Shown: piece after piece, positions 1 through 7,973 of the stretch | Position numbering within the stretch: position 1 is the first letter of the stretch | Layout: each line of letters opens with the position of its first letter | From: Clostridia bacterium | Lineage (GTDB): Bacteria; Bacillota; Clostridia; Oscillospirales; Acutalibacteraceae | Reading direction: 5' to 3' | DNA: 64,000 nucleotides | NCBI GenBank assembly: GCA_017397105.1 | Contig: JAFQKF010000048.1 | Span: forward strand, 28,880 to 92,879 | Position numbers and translations under genes: made by a program | Notes under the pieces: generated by a model | Databases searched by the model: none | The model's input: the letters and a program-made list of their open reading frames with translations, nothing else | What the model was told of the DNA's origin: nothing

Positions 1-1
1 T

Positions 2-217
2 TTTAAAAAGTGCATCAGCCTCGGAATAAGCAAAATCAACATAGCCACAGCTACCTTCGATTCCGTTGAAAGAGCGGTAAGAACTGCTTATGAATCGGGC
101 AAAATCAAAGGCTACTATGATTTGCAGACGGCGGAAACCGAGGGCGCGTATCTTAACGCCCTTAAGCATATAGAAATATTCGGATGCGCAGGCAAAGCAT
201 ATCCTGACGAATTTTGA
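2..217 (+). CDS. iolJ: C-terminal end of a class II ketose-bisphosphate aldolase (IolJ-like), 5' truncated by window edge
   Basis: Reading from base 2 gives 71 codons ending in TGA at 215-217. The motif SLGISKINIATATFDSV is typical of the C-terminal part of class II fructose/tagatose-bisphosphate aldolases (the N-[IV]-xTA segment lines the substrate phosphate site in this family). The stop lies 14 bp before iolC, so the likely role is the 2-deoxy-5-keto-gluconate-6-phosphate aldolase step (IolJ) of myo-inositol catabolism, giving dihydroxyacetone phosphate and malonate semialdehyde. The specific substrate is inferred from the neighbour; a generic fructose-bisphosphate aldolase cannot be excluded from this fragment. 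Confidence 0.7.
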   Translation, partial: FKKCISLGISKINIATATFDSVERAVRTAYESGKIKGYYDLQTAETEGAYLNALKHIEIFGCAGKAYPDEF

Positions 218-231
218 AAGGAAGATGAATT

Positions 232-1245
232 ATGAGCTTTATTAATTTTGATTCAAGCAAGCCCCTTGACGTTATCCCGATTGGCAGAATTGCTATCGAC
301 TTCAATCCCACCGATATGAACCGTCCTCTTTACGAGAGCAGCAATTTCAACAAGTACGTAGGCGGCTCACCTGCCAATATCGCTGTAGGACTTGCACGCC
401 TTGGCGCAAAGTGCGGCTTTATAGCAAAGGTTTCGGACGATCAGTTCGGCGATTACGTAACCAAGTATTTTGAGAATGACGGTATTGATGTATCCCACGT
501 TTCAAGATGCACAAACGGCGAAAAGCTCGGCCTTACCTTCACCGAGATTCTCGGCCCTACTCAGAGCAGCATCCTTATGTACCGTGACGGTGTTGCCGAT
601 TTGCAGGTAAACGTTGATGACGTTGACGAGGAATACATAAAGAGCGCAAAGGCAGTTGTTATCTCGGGTACGGCTCTTTGCTGCAGCCCCTCAAGAGAAG
701 CTGCGCTCAAAACTCTTTTCCTTGCAAAGAAAAACGGTGTTGTTGTAATTTTTGATATAGATTACAGAAGCTACACCTGGAAGAATGCTGATGAAATTTC
801 TCTTTATTATTCAATTGCCGCAAAGAACAGTGATATAATCCTCGGCTCAAGGGAAGAATTCGACCTTACTGAAGCTCTTGAGGGCAAGTGCGCAAACGAT
901 GAGGAATCGGCTGCACGCTGGTTTGGCTACGGCAACAAAATCGTTATCATAAAGCACGGCAAGGAAGGCTCCTGCGCATATCTCAATGACGGCACTGCTT
1001 ACAAGGTAGGCATTTTCCCTGTTCAGATGCTCAAGGGTTTCGGCGGCGGTGACGGCTATGCATCCGCATTCATTTATTCCCTTCTTCAGGGCAAGAGCGT
1101 AGATAAGGCGCTGGAGTTTGCAACCGCTTCCGCATCAATGCTTGTTTCCGCTCACAGTTGCTCTGCGGCAATGCCCTCAGCTCAGGCTGTTCAGGAGTTT
1201 ATTGACAGCTTCAACGGCGTTCAGGTTATAACAAAAATCAAATAA
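232..1245 (+). CDS. iolC: 5-dehydro-2-deoxygluconokinase (IolC), PfkB family
   Basis: 337 residues, full length. The N-terminal stretch DVIPIGRIAIDFNP and YVGGSPANIAVGLARLG, and the central SGTALCCSPSRE and FDIDYRSYTW, are characteristic of IolC rather than of generic ribokinases. Near residues 269-279 GFGGGDGYASAF is the PfkB catalytic loop; D274 is the expected base (the usual GAGD is GGGD here). It phosphorylates 5-dehydro-2-deoxy-D-gluconate in the cytoplasmic inositol pathway. An AGGAAG sequence precedes the ATG. It follows the aldolase fragment by 14 bp, so the two are probably cotranscribed; iolA lies 36 kb away in this window on the other strand. Confidence 0.92.
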   Translation: MSFINFDSSKPLDVIPIGRIAIDFNPTDMNRPLYESSNFNKYVGGSPANIAVGLARLGAKCGFIAKVSDDQFGDYVTKYFENDGIDVSHVSRCTNGEKLGLTFTEILGPTQSSILMYRDGVADLQVNVDDVDEEYIKSAKAVVISGTALCCSPSREAALKTLFLAKKNGVVVIFDIDYRSYTWKNADEISLYYSIAAKNSDIILGSREEFDLTEALEGKCANDEESAARWFGYGNKIVIIKHGKEGSCAYLNDGTAYKVGIFPVQMLKGFGGGDGYASAFIYSLLQGKSVDKALEFATASASMLVSAHSCSAAMPSAQAVQEFIDSFNGVQVITKIK

Positions 1246-1300
1246 ATTAAGCTGAATATACCTGCATAGTCAGGCAGTATAATAAATCAGACGCAAAAAC

Positions 1301-1319
1301 AGGGGTGCTCGCCACCCCT
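1301..1319 (+). terminator. short GC hairpin after iolC, weak terminator
   Basis: AGGGGTG and CACCCCT form a 7-bp stem with a 5-nt loop, followed by TTATAT only. It probably ends the iol operon just ahead of the tRNA, but the T-tract is poor. Confidence 0.45.
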
Positions 1320-1324
1320 TATAT

Positions 1325-1401
1325 CCGCCCGTGGCGCAGTTGGATAACGCAGCAGATTCCGATTCTGAAGAACGGGGGTTCGAATCCCTTCGGGCGGGCC
1401 A
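1325..1401 (+). tRNA. tRNA-Arg (anticodon CCG), CCA encoded
   Basis: A complete cloverleaf can be drawn. The acceptor stem CCGCCCG (1325-1331) pairs perfectly with CGGGCGG (1391-1397). The discriminator is G1398 and CCA is encoded at 1399-1401. The T arm is GGGGG/TTCGAAT/CCCTT (1374-1390, two G-U pairs). The anticodon loop TTCCGAT has anticodon CCG at 1359-1361, reading the arginine codon CGG. The lowest anticodon-stem pair (position 27-43) is G-A, the only irregularity. Confidence 0.95.
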
Positions 1402-1402
1402 G

Positions 1403-1526
1403 ACAGCGCCTCTTAAGAGGCTAAGGTAAGAGATAATATCGAATAAATAATAGATAATAGTTAACGGATTTTTTCGGGCGCTGTTTGTATTATTATCTAT
1501 TCTTTATTATCTCTTCTCTATTATCT
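1403..1526. repeat. AT-rich inverted-repeat element between tRNA-Arg and the four-helix-bundle gene
   Basis: AGAGATAATA (1429-1438) and AATAGATAATA (1449-1459) are matched by TATTATCTATT (1491-1501) and TATTATCTCT (1505-1514), giving a long imperfect hairpin; a further TATTATCT copy follows at about 1519-1526. A GC-rich pair, ACAGCGCC (1403-1410) and GGCGCTGT (1477-1484), straddles the first arm and could be the original tRNA terminator split by an insertion. Inverted AGATAAT-type repeats next to S23/four-helix-bundle genes suggest a small insertable unit, but mobility is inference. Confidence 0.55.
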
Positions 1527-1546
1527 GAATAAGAGGTAAAATTGAT

Positions 1547-1915
1547 ATGTCTGTAAACAGTATCGTACTTGATAAATCCTTGAAATTTGCTGCGCGAATT
1601 GTAAAACTCCATAAATATCTTATTAAAGAGAAAAAAGAAACTATTATTTCAAAGCAGATAATCCGTTCGGGAACAAGCATTGGAGCAAATGCAAACGAAG
1701 CTGTTTACGGTGTTTCAAAAGCGGATTTTATTGCAAAATTACAGATATCATTGAAAGAAACCGCCGAAACCGAATATTGGTTAAGATTACTGATTTTATC
1801 TGAATATATAACAGAGCAAGAGGGTAAATCGTTACTTGAAGATTGCTTAGAAATAAAAAGAATCCTTGTTTCAACTTTGAACACTGCAAAAAACAAAAAG
1901 GATAGTTTGCAATGA
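1547..1915 (+). CDS. four-helix bundle protein (S23 / rRNA intervening-sequence protein family)
   Basis: 122 residues, nearly all predicted helical. The segment IIRSGTSIGANANEA followed by KADFIAKLQISLKETAETEYW is the hallmark of the four-helix-bundle family first described as open reading frames inside 23S rRNA intervening sequences; the Avd protein of diversity-generating retroelements is a relative. The molecular function of stand-alone members is unknown; a basic pentameric bundle that binds nucleic acid is the usual proposal. The start has AAGAGG upstream. The gene overlaps the next one by ATGA, so the two are translationally coupled. No reverse transcriptase or variable repeat is visible nearby, so this is not an obvious DGR. 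Confidence 0.88.
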   Translation: MSVNSIVLDKSLKFAARIVKLHKYLIKEKKETIISKQIIRSGTSIGANANEAVYGVSKADFIAKLQISLKETAETEYWLRLLILSEYITEQEGKSLLEDCLEIKRILVSTLNTAKNKKDSLQ

Positions 1916-3033
1916 TAAGCTTAAATACAAAAATCGAACAGATTACTATAGAGCAGGGGAAACGAATTCTTGTTACAAGCGATATTCACGGTCATTTGTC
2001 TTACTTAAAAAAAGTTTTGGAAAAAGCTTCTTTTTGTGATGACGACATTTTATTTATCGTTGGAGATATGATTGAAAAAGGTCCTGAAAACATTGAAACC
2101 CTGCGTTATATTATGGACCTTTGCAAGCAAGGAAATGTTATACCTCTTATTGGTAATGTGGATGCATACAGGTTGAAGCTGATACACGAACTCTCAGAAG
2201 AGAATGTGGACGGTTTTTATAACTATATTCTGAATTTAAGGCAATGGGTAGGTACATCGTTTTATGAGGAACTTGCAAATGAATGTGGCTACCGGATAAA
2301 CAGTCCTGAGTACGTACTGCTGTCAAAGCAGGTTGTTATATCTCATTTCAAAGATGAATTCGAATTTATTGCCGGCTTGCCGACTGTTGTGGAAACACAG
2401 AATTATATTTTTGTTCACGGTGGCTTGAGGGAAAAACAAGTTTCGGAAAATATCGGTAAAAGAGTTCTTGAGTTAACAAAATTCGATGCTTTTGCAGAGA
2501 GGACGCCCGACATTTTTGAAAAATATGTAATTGCAGGGCATTGGCCTGTTGTTTTGTATGGCTCCGACATACCGCAAATGAATCCCATTATTGACCGCAA
2601 CAAAAGAATTATTTCAATAGACGGAGGTTGCGGAGTGAAGAAAGATGGGCAGTTGAACCTGCTTATCATTCCGGATATAAACTGCCCTGTTGATGATATA
2701 ACTCATATAAGTTACGATGAAATTCCAACGGCATATGCCCTTGAAAATCAAGAACCCAGCACCGAATCAATATACATATCATGGCTCAACAAAGAAATCA
2801 GAATATTAAACAAAGGCGAAGAGTTTTCGTATGTTGAGCATATAAGAAGCGGACGGAAATTATATATTCCCAATTCACATATCAGAAACGAGAATGAAAG
2901 CTTTGATTATACCGATTACGTTCTACCCGTGAAAAAAGGGGACAGACTGTCGATTATTTCAAAGAATTCAAAAGGATGCATTGCGAAAAAAGACGGAGTG
3001 ATTGGGTGGTACTGTGGGAAATATACAATTTAA
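1912..3033 (+). CDS. calcineurin-like metallophosphoesterase (PPP type) with C-terminal SH3-like segment
   Basis: 373 residues. The metal-binding motifs are in order: DIHGH near residue 24 (D-x-H), GDMIEKG near 53 (G-D-x-x-E/D-x-G), GNVD near 81 (in place of GNHD/E), VHGG near 170 and AGHW near 207. This pattern fits the bacterial diadenosine-tetraphosphatase / protein-phosphatase branch. After residue 280 a beta-rich region follows, and the last 35 residues (KGDRLSII ... DGVIGWYCGKY) look like an SH3-type domain. The replacement of GNH by GNV removes a histidine that is normally a metal or catalytic ligand, so activity is uncertain. It starts inside the stop of the S23-family gene and lacks its own strong ribosome binding site. 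The substrate is unknown. Confidence 0.8.
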   Translation: MISLNTKIEQITIEQGKRILVTSDIHGHLSYLKKVLEKASFCDDDILFIVGDMIEKGPENIETLRYIMDLCKQGNVIPLIGNVDAYRLKLIHELSEENVDGFYNYILNLRQWVGTSFYEELANECGYRINSPEYVLLSKQVVISHFKDEFEFIAGLPTVVETQNYIFVHGGLREKQVSENIGKRVLELTKFDAFAERTPDIFEKYVIAGHWPVVLYGSDIPQMNPIIDRNKRIISIDGGCGVKKDGQLNLLIIPDINCPVDDITHISYDEIPTAYALENQEPSTESIYISWLNKEIRILNKGEEFSYVEHIRSGRKLYIPNSHIRNENESFDYTDYVLPVKKGDRLSIISKNSKGCIAKKDGVIGWYCGKYTI

Positions 3034-3067
3034 CAAATCCGTGATTAACAATCATACTAAGCAAAAA

Positions 3068-3117
3068 AGCCTTGAAATCCTTGATAAATAAGGGTTTCAG
3101 GGCTTTTTTATTTTTTT
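3068..3117 (+). terminator. intrinsic terminator after the phosphoesterase
   Basis: Stem AGCCTTGAAATCCTT / AAGGGTTTCAGGGCT (3068-3082 and 3090-3104, two mismatches) followed directly by TTTTTT. Confidence 0.85.
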
Positions 3118-3234
3118 GATTTTGTTTTATTTTTTTGCTACTTTTGCTTGTTTTGGGCAATTACTTTTAAATATGCAAGTCAAATTCAAGTCAAAAAAGT
3201 TGCTTGAGGTTGATTGCTCCGCGTTTCGTTATTA

Positions 3235-3426
3235 TTACGTTGTTGCAGTTGCAGAAATTGATAAACGGATATCTTGTAAGTCCGATTGTGCTGTCCGTGA
3301 GGCGTTGACTTCTGCGTAAAGGCTTTTGCCCTCGACACTCAGACTGTTGAAATTATGCTTTGCCGTAATTAGACAGTCAACCGTATTGTTCTTGCCTGCG
3401 CAGCTGATATAATAAAGCTTGTGAAC
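3235..3426 (-). pseudogene. possible gene remnant in the 3118-3477 gap
   Basis: The 360-bp stretch between the terminator and the DUF3021 gene has no convincing complete gene. On the minus strand a 63-codon stop-to-stop frame has protein-like composition (it contains NNTVDCLITAKHNF and EVNASRTAQSDLQDIRLSIS) but no ATG and no ribosome binding site. It could be the 3' end of a decayed gene. I do not recognise a family. Plus-strand frames here look like noise. Confidence 0.2.
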
Positions 3427-3477
3427 TCATGCAAAGCTTTTTCTTCCGCTTGAAAGCCGTTTTCAGATGCTGCGAAT

Positions 3478-3894
3478 TCAGCGGAGCTGACCGTTTAGTT
3501 TTTTTGTTGTGCTTCTCACGCACAGGTAAACGATAATCCATACAACGAAGTAAACCGCTATGAAGATGAGGCTGAAAATCAGCAGCACCTTAGGCTCGAA
3601 GGGAATCCAGGAGTTTGCAACGTAGCAAAGGCTGTAAGCCGCATAGAGCATACTGAAATGGCACAGCAGGGATTTAGGGAGAGACCAGTGCTCAATCTGA
3701 TTAAAAACGCTTGCGCCTGCATGGACGAATGCAAGCAGATAGGTGGAAAACGTGGCGGTGAATACTTCACGTGCGCTCAGGCTGAAGTTATCAACCGTAT
3801 GCGAAATGGCAAGAAAAACAATGCTTGCCACAACAGGACCGAAGCCGCCGAATAAAAGACCGCGGTGTAAAAAAGACTTAAGATATTTGTTCAT
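3478..3894 (-). CDS. DUF3021 family membrane protein
   Basis: 138 residues with four hydrophobic segments (about 12-32, 44-63, 77-93, 105-127). Size, topology and the pairing with a LytTR regulator fit DUF3021. The ATG overlaps the LytTR stop by one base (TAATG), so translation is coupled. In other Firmicutes LytTR-DUF3021 pairs often act as a regulator plus membrane partner, sometimes with autorepression and ABC-transporter targets; no transporter is adjacent here. The function is unknown. Confidence 0.75.
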   Translation of the reverse strand: MNKYLKSFLHRGLLFGGFGPVVASIVFLAISHTVDNFSLSAREVFTATFSTYLLAFVHAGASVFNQIEHWSLPKSLLCHFSMLYAAYSLCYVANSWIPFEPKVLLIFSLIFIAVYFVVWIIVYLCVRSTTKKLNGQLR

Positions 3895-4325
3895 TATAAA
3901 CCCAACCTTTCTTTAACGGATTTAATTTGCCTGCGTGATACGTAATCTTCATATCCGTTTTTGAAAACCACACGCAGAGTGCCCGTGACGGATGAGTCGA
4001 AACGGGCGATTTTTTTGATGTTTGCAATGCAGGATTGATTTATCTTCACAAAATTGCCGCTGAGCTTTTCCTCAACCTGATAAAGGCGCATTTTTATAAG
4101 CAGTTTGCCCGAATCGGTGAGCGCATAAAGCCTGCCGTCCTCCACGGTGAAGCAATGAATATCGGCAGGATTGAGCCTGAATTGAGAATCCTCATCATAT
4201 CCCGTAAAGCCGAGGGCACTGTCCTCAACAAGGCGTTCAATCTCTTCTATAAGCGGAGTTTTTTCGTGAGCGTAAATCAGGATTTTTTCCTCCTGCTGTT
4301 TGTCAATCAGAATTCTGAGCTTCAT
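3894..4325 (-). CDS. LytTR family DNA-binding transcriptional regulator
   Basis: 143 residues. The C-terminal half carries the LytTR signature (RLYQVEEKLSGNFVKINQSCIANIKKI, then a basic tail NGYEDYVSRRQIKSVKERLGL). The N-terminal about 45 residues are not a receiver domain, so this is a stand-alone LytTR of the type that forms an operon with DUF3021. AAGGAGG precedes the ATG. It is divergent from the first ECF sigma gene; the 160-bp region between them must hold both promoters. Confidence 0.88.
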   Translation of the reverse strand: MKLRILIDKQQEEKILIYAHEKTPLIEEIERLVEDSALGFTGYDEDSQFRLNPADIHCFTVEDGRLYALTDSGKLLIKMRLYQVEEKLSGNFVKINQSCIANIKKIARFDSSVTGTLRVVFKNGYEDYVSRRQIKSVKERLGL

Positions 4326-4424
4326 GAAAGGCCTCCTTTCACCCGTATTTTAATCCTGCCGCAGAAAAATTTCAATAAAAACGGGCTGTTCGGTAATTTT
4401 TTAAAAGTATTCGGTAAAACTTGT

Positions 4425-4453
4425 AACCTTTTGGTGCTGTGAATTGTTATAAT
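4425..4453 (+). promoter_or_regulatory. candidate promoter of the first ECF sigma gene
   Basis: An extended -10 TGTTATAAT (4445-4453) lies 33 bp before the sigma start codon. An AACC at 4425-4428 stands at about the right distance for an ECF-type -35, which would allow autoregulation. Both readings are inference. Confidence 0.4.
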
Positions 4454-4486
4454 AGTGAAAGGACCTTTCAGACAGGCGGTGAACAG

Positions 4487-4969
4487 ATGACAAGTGAAGA
4501 ATTCCGCATAGCGGTAAGCAGAAACAGCCACAGACTTTTTCTTATTGCTTTTTCTTTTACAAAAAGTACATACGATGCTGAGGATATAGTGCAGAACGTG
4601 TTCCTTAAGCTTTGGAAATATGATAAAGAATTTGCCGACAGAGAGCATATTGATAAATGGCTTACCGCAGTATGTGTGAACGAAAGCAAAAACTGTATAA
4701 AATCTGTTTTCAGGAGCTTTCAGAATATTGAGGATTGTCAGCTCGCTTCGCCTGATTGTTTCGGTGATTCTTCACAGCAGGAGCTGTTTAATGCCGTTAT
4801 GGAATTGCCGAAAAAGTACAGAACGGCTGTTCATCTTTTTTATTATGAGGATTTGCCGATAAAAGAAATTGCAGAATTGCTCGGGGTCAAAGAATCGGCA
4901 GTCAAAACAAGGCTAAGCCGTGCACGGACAAAAATTAAAGAAAGATTGGGGGAAAGGATAGATGAATAA
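4487..4969 (+). CDS. ECF-type RNA polymerase sigma factor
   Basis: 160 residues from the ATG at 4487, chosen because AGGCGG lies 8 bp upstream; an in-frame ATG at 4439 lies inside the candidate -10. Region 2 is seen in FLIAFSFTKSTYDAEDIVQNVFLKLW and region 4 in LPKKYRTAVHLFYYEDLPIKEIAELL plus VKESAVKTRLSRARTKI, the HTH that reads the -35 box. Only sigma2 and sigma4 are present, as expected for ECF factors. The stop overlaps the next gene by 8 bp, the usual arrangement with a cognate anti-sigma factor. Confidence 0.92.
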   Translation: MTSEEFRIAVSRNSHRLFLIAFSFTKSTYDAEDIVQNVFLKLWKYDKEFADREHIDKWLTAVCVNESKNCIKSVFRSFQNIEDCQLASPDCFGDSSQQELFNAVMELPKKYRTAVHLFYYEDLPIKEIAELLGVKESAVKTRLSRARTKIKERLGERIDE

Positions 4970-5483
4970 AGAGGAATACAGGCAGGTGTTTTCAAATATC
5001 CGACCTTCCGACGGATTTGAAGAAAGGATAATGAATATGACAGAAAAAAGAAAAAATATAAGAGCAGGCAGGGTTATTGCCGTTGTGTTGGCAGTCATTG
5101 TTGCGTTAAGCTTCGTGGCTGTAGCGGCGAATGCGGCAACAGACGGGGCGATTGGTGAGTCGGTTTCAAATGCTGTAAGCGAGACGTTTGAAACGTTTTC
5201 CAAAAAAATAGCCGTGTTTGTAAACGGCAAAAAGGTGGATGCTCAAATCAACGTAACCGAGGAGATTGACAAAGAGGGTAATATTTATTATATAGGTAGA
5301 GCAGGCGTGGATTTACCTGATGGTGAAGAAGAGGTAACGGTAAGCTTTGGCTTCGACGATTCCGAGGGAGATTATGCTTTTACCTCCGGCGGTGTAAATG
5401 AGATTGTGATTGTGGCTTCCGATGAAGAGATAGAAGAAGATGCCGCCATTCCCACAACCGCAACAACCGTTATTTCACAGTAA
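4962..5483 (+). CDS. putative membrane anti-sigma factor
   Basis: 173 residues: a cytoplasmic N-terminus of about 36 residues (EEYRQVFSNIRPSDGFEERIM), one membrane span at about 37-58, then an acidic extracytoplasmic beta-rich domain ending in a Thr/Ala-rich tail. The N-terminal EYRxV...I motif is shared with the small product downstream of the second ECF gene, which supports its being the sigma-binding segment. It overlaps the sigma gene by 8 bp. No zinc-binding HxxxCxxC motif is present, so it is not a ZAS-type anti-sigma. The role is inferred from position and topology. Confidence 0.7.
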   Translation: MNKEEYRQVFSNIRPSDGFEERIMNMTEKRKNIRAGRVIAVVLAVIVALSFVAVAANAATDGAIGESVSNAVSETFETFSKKIAVFVNGKKVDAQINVTEEIDKEGNIYYIGRAGVDLPDGEEEVTVSFGFDDSEGDYAFTSGGVNEIVIVASDEEIEEDAAIPTTATTVISQ

Positions 5484-5592
5484 AACGCACGTATGATGGG
5501 CTGAATTCCGTTATCATATTCCACAAAAAAGAATGGAATTATTTGTAGTTTTCGCCCAAACTGACGTTTTTGAAAAAACTCCCCGAAAAGCC

Positions 5593-5620
5593 TTGAAAGC
5601 GCGGAAAAAAGGGATATAAT
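5593..5620 (+). promoter_or_regulatory. sigma-A type promoter of the SulP gene
   Basis: TTGAAA (5593-5598), 16-bp spacer, TATAAT (5615-5620). The 5' leader of about 50 nt contains a small hairpin TCCCG-TTT-CGGGA. Confidence 0.75.
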
Positions 5621-5678
5621 TAGAGTTCGGATTTCCCGTTTCGGGAGGTTCGGATTCTTTTTTTATTGGAGTAATTTT

Positions 5679-7313
5679 ATGAATATATTTCAGCCAAAGG
5701 TATTTTCAACTTTAAGGAATTACAGTAAAAAGCAGTTTGTAAACGACCTTGTAGCAGGTGTTATTGTTGCAATAATCGCCCTGCCTCTTTCCATTGCGCT
5801 TGCAATAGCTTCGGGCGTTTCACCCGAAAAGGGTATTTACACCGCTATTGTTGCAGGCTTTGTTATAGCTTTTCTCGGCGGCAGCAGCGTAAATATTTCG
5901 GGTCCCACAGCGGCTTTTGCAACAATAGTTGCAGGTATCGTTGCCCAGTTCGGCACAAGCGGACTTGTTGTTGCTACCATTATGGCAGGTATTATTCTTA
6001 TAATTATGGGCGTCTGCCGCTTCGGCTCGCTCATAAAGTACATACCGCACACCATCACTACCGGCTTTACTTCAGGCATTGCACTCACAATCGTTATAGG
6101 TCAGGTCAAGGATTTTCTCGGCCTTACCTTCCCTGAGGGTATGCCCACGGTTGAAACTGCCGAAAAGGCTGAGGCTATTGTAAAATCCATAGGTACTTTT
6201 AACTGGCAGGCTTTGCTTGTAGGTGCCGCAGCGCTGGCAATCCTTGTTGTGTGGCCTAAAATCAGCAAAAAGATTCCCGGCTCGCTTGTTGCGGTTGTTC
6301 TGGGTGTGGTTGCGGTAAAGGCATTTGATCTGCAGGTGAATACTGTTGGAGATCTCTACTCCATTTCGCGCTCTCTTCCTGCATTCGAGCTGCCCTCTTT
6401 CAGCTTTGATACAGTAAAACAGCTTCTCCCCAGCGCTTGCACAATCGCTATCCTTGCAGGCATTGAATCCCTGCTCTCCTGCGTTGTTTCCGACGGAATG
6501 ATAAACGATAAGCACAACTCCAACACGGAACTTATTGCTCAGGGCCTCGGCAATATCTGCTCCGGTCTTTTTGGCGGAATTCCTGCCACAGGCGCTATTG
6601 CAAGAACTGCGGCAAACGTTAAAAACGGCGGACGTACTCCCGTTGCAGGTATGGTTCATGCGGCGGTGCTGCTGCTTGTGCTCGTGGTGCTCATGCCCTA
6701 TGCGGCCTGGATTCCCATGCCCGTTATTGCGGCAATCCTCTTTATGGTTGCTTATAATATGTGTGAGTGGAGGCAGTTTGTCAAAATCTGCAAAACCGCA
6801 CCCAAGAGCGATATAATTGTTCTCGTTATCACCTTTGTTCTTACCGTTGTGTTTGACCTTGTGGTTGCAATAGCCGTTGGTATGATTATTGCAGTTGTTC
6901 TCTTTATGAAGAGAATGGCAGACGTTGCAAACGTAAGGATATGGACTCAGAATACCGAGGATGCGCCTGACAGCGAGCGTCTTAAGACAGTTCCTGAGAA
7001 TACCGTAGTAGTTGAGTTTGACGGACCGATGTTCTTTGCATCGAGCGAAAAATTCAATACAATTCCCGTTGACGAGGGAGTGAAGACGGTAATTCTGCGT
7101 ATGCGCAACGTGCCTTCACTCGATTCAACGGCAATGCGTGCGCTGTATGAGATTTATTGGACCTGCAAGAAGTCGGGCCTGAATCTTATCCTTTCCCACA
7201 CAAACGAACAGCCTCTTTCAGCTATGAAAAAAGCAGGCTTCTACGATGAACTCGGCGCAGAGAATTTCCTTCCCAACATTGATGAAGCTCTTTCGTATGC
7301 ACAAACACTTTGA
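5679..7313 (+). CDS. SulP family anion permease with STAS domain
   Basis: 544 residues. The N-terminal 420 residues are hydrophobic with 10-12 membrane spans and contain the SulP signatures DLVAGVIVAIIALPLSIALA and GPTAAFATIVAG, plus GIPATGAIARTAANVKNG. A cytoplasmic STAS domain spans about 430-540 (VVVEFDGPMFFASS ... MRNVPSLDSTAMRALYE, with the conserved DSTA). SulP carriers move sulfate, bicarbonate or C4-dicarboxylates; the substrate cannot be read from the sequence. It is a single-gene unit with its own promoter and terminator. Confidence 0.92.
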   Translation: MNIFQPKVFSTLRNYSKKQFVNDLVAGVIVAIIALPLSIALAIASGVSPEKGIYTAIVAGFVIAFLGGSSVNISGPTAAFATIVAGIVAQFGTSGLVVATIMAGIILIIMGVCRFGSLIKYIPHTITTGFTSGIALTIVIGQVKDFLGLTFPEGMPTVETAEKAEAIVKSIGTFNWQALLVGAAALAILVVWPKISKKIPGSLVAVVLGVVAVKAFDLQVNTVGDLYSISRSLPAFELPSFSFDTVKQLLPSACTIAILAGIESLLSCVVSDGMINDKHNSNTELIAQGLGNICSGLFGGIPATGAIARTAANVKNGGRTPVAGMVHAAVLLLVLVVLMPYAAWIPMPVIAAILFMVAYNMCEWRQFVKICKTAPKSDIIVLVITFVLTVVFDLVVAIAVGMIIAVVLFMKRMADVANVRIWTQNTEDAPDSERLKTVPENTVVVEFDGPMFFASSEKFNTIPVDEGVKTVILRMRNVPSLDSTAMRALYEIYWTCKKSGLNLILSHTNEQPLSAMKKAGFYDELGAENFLPNIDEALSYAQTL

Positions 7314-7319
7314 CATTGA

Positions 7320-7357
7320 AGAACCGCACGGAGAAATCCGTGCGGCTCTTGTTTTTC
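7320..7357 (+). terminator. intrinsic terminator after sulP
   Basis: GAACCGCACGGA / TCCGTGCGGCTC hairpin with a GAAA loop, followed by TTGTTTTT. Confidence 0.9.
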
Positions 7358-7466
7358 GTCATCAATTTACAAAAAGTTCATAAAATATTTTATCACAAAA
7401 GCTCGTTTTAATGTGTTTTATATTATGTAATGTTAAAAATAATATTACAGAAAAGGAGGCGGTATT

Positions 7467-7973
7467 TTGCGTAGCGTTACAGCCTTTTACAACGAAGAAA
7501 AACGGCATGTTGAATATGCAGTTGAAAAATACAGTAAAATGCTTTTCAGGATTTGCTTCAGCATCCTGTGCAACCGTGAGGACGCAGAGGACGCCTTGCA
7601 GGAAACCTTTTTGAAATATATGACCAAGGCGCCGCTTTTCCGTGACAGTGACCATGAAAAAGCGTGGCTTATAAAGGTTGCAACCAACACAAGCAAAAAT
7701 ATGTGCCGTTACAACACCAGAAGAGAATGCACGGATATTTCAGAGCTTAAGGAAATAGGTGTTGAGGATGCGGATGTTTCATCGCTGAATATTGTCTTAA
7801 AGCTTGACGTAAAATACAGGATAGTGCTCGATTTGTTTTATATTGAAGGCTATAAATCAAAGGAGATTGCTCAGATACTGGATATATCTCCTGCCGCTGT
7901 GCGTAAGCGTCTTCAGTATGCAAGGCAGGAGCTCAAAAAAGAAATTGAAAGGACGGGTTCAAATGACAAATAA
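7467..7973 (+). CDS. ECF-type RNA polymerase sigma factor (second locus)
   Basis: 168 residues. The TTG start at 7467 is set by a strong AAGGAGG 8 bp upstream. Sigma2 is seen in MLFRICFSILCNREDAEDALQETFLKY, sigma4 in LKLDVKYRIVLDLFYIEGYKSKEIAQIL and SPAAVRKRLQYARQELK. It belongs to the small Firmicutes ECF factors with membrane anti-sigma partners. Its stop overlaps the next start by 11 bp. Sequence divergence from the 4.5-kb sigma indicates a different paralogue group rather than a recent duplication. Confidence 0.92.
   Translation: MRSVTAFYNEEKRHVEYAVEKYSKMLFRICFSILCNREDAEDALQETFLKYMTKAPLFRDSDHEKAWLIKVATNTSKNMCRYNTRRECTDISELKEIGVEDADVSSLNIVLKLDVKYRIVLDLFYIEGYKSKEIAQILDISPAAVRKRLQYARQELKKEIERTGSNDK

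Noticed and set aside
1547-3033. Diversity-generating retroelement (Avd is related to the four-helix protein)
   Set aside because: No reverse transcriptase, template repeat or variable repeat is visible within the flanking DNA.
3116-3319. Plus-strand 67-codon frame after the phosphoesterase terminator
   Set aside because: It starts inside the terminator T-tract, has no ribosome binding site and a biased composition from AT-rich DNA.
6072-6659. 195-codon minus-strand frame inside sulP
   Set aside because: Shadow of the SulP coding sequence; Cys/Asn-rich composition with no start signal.
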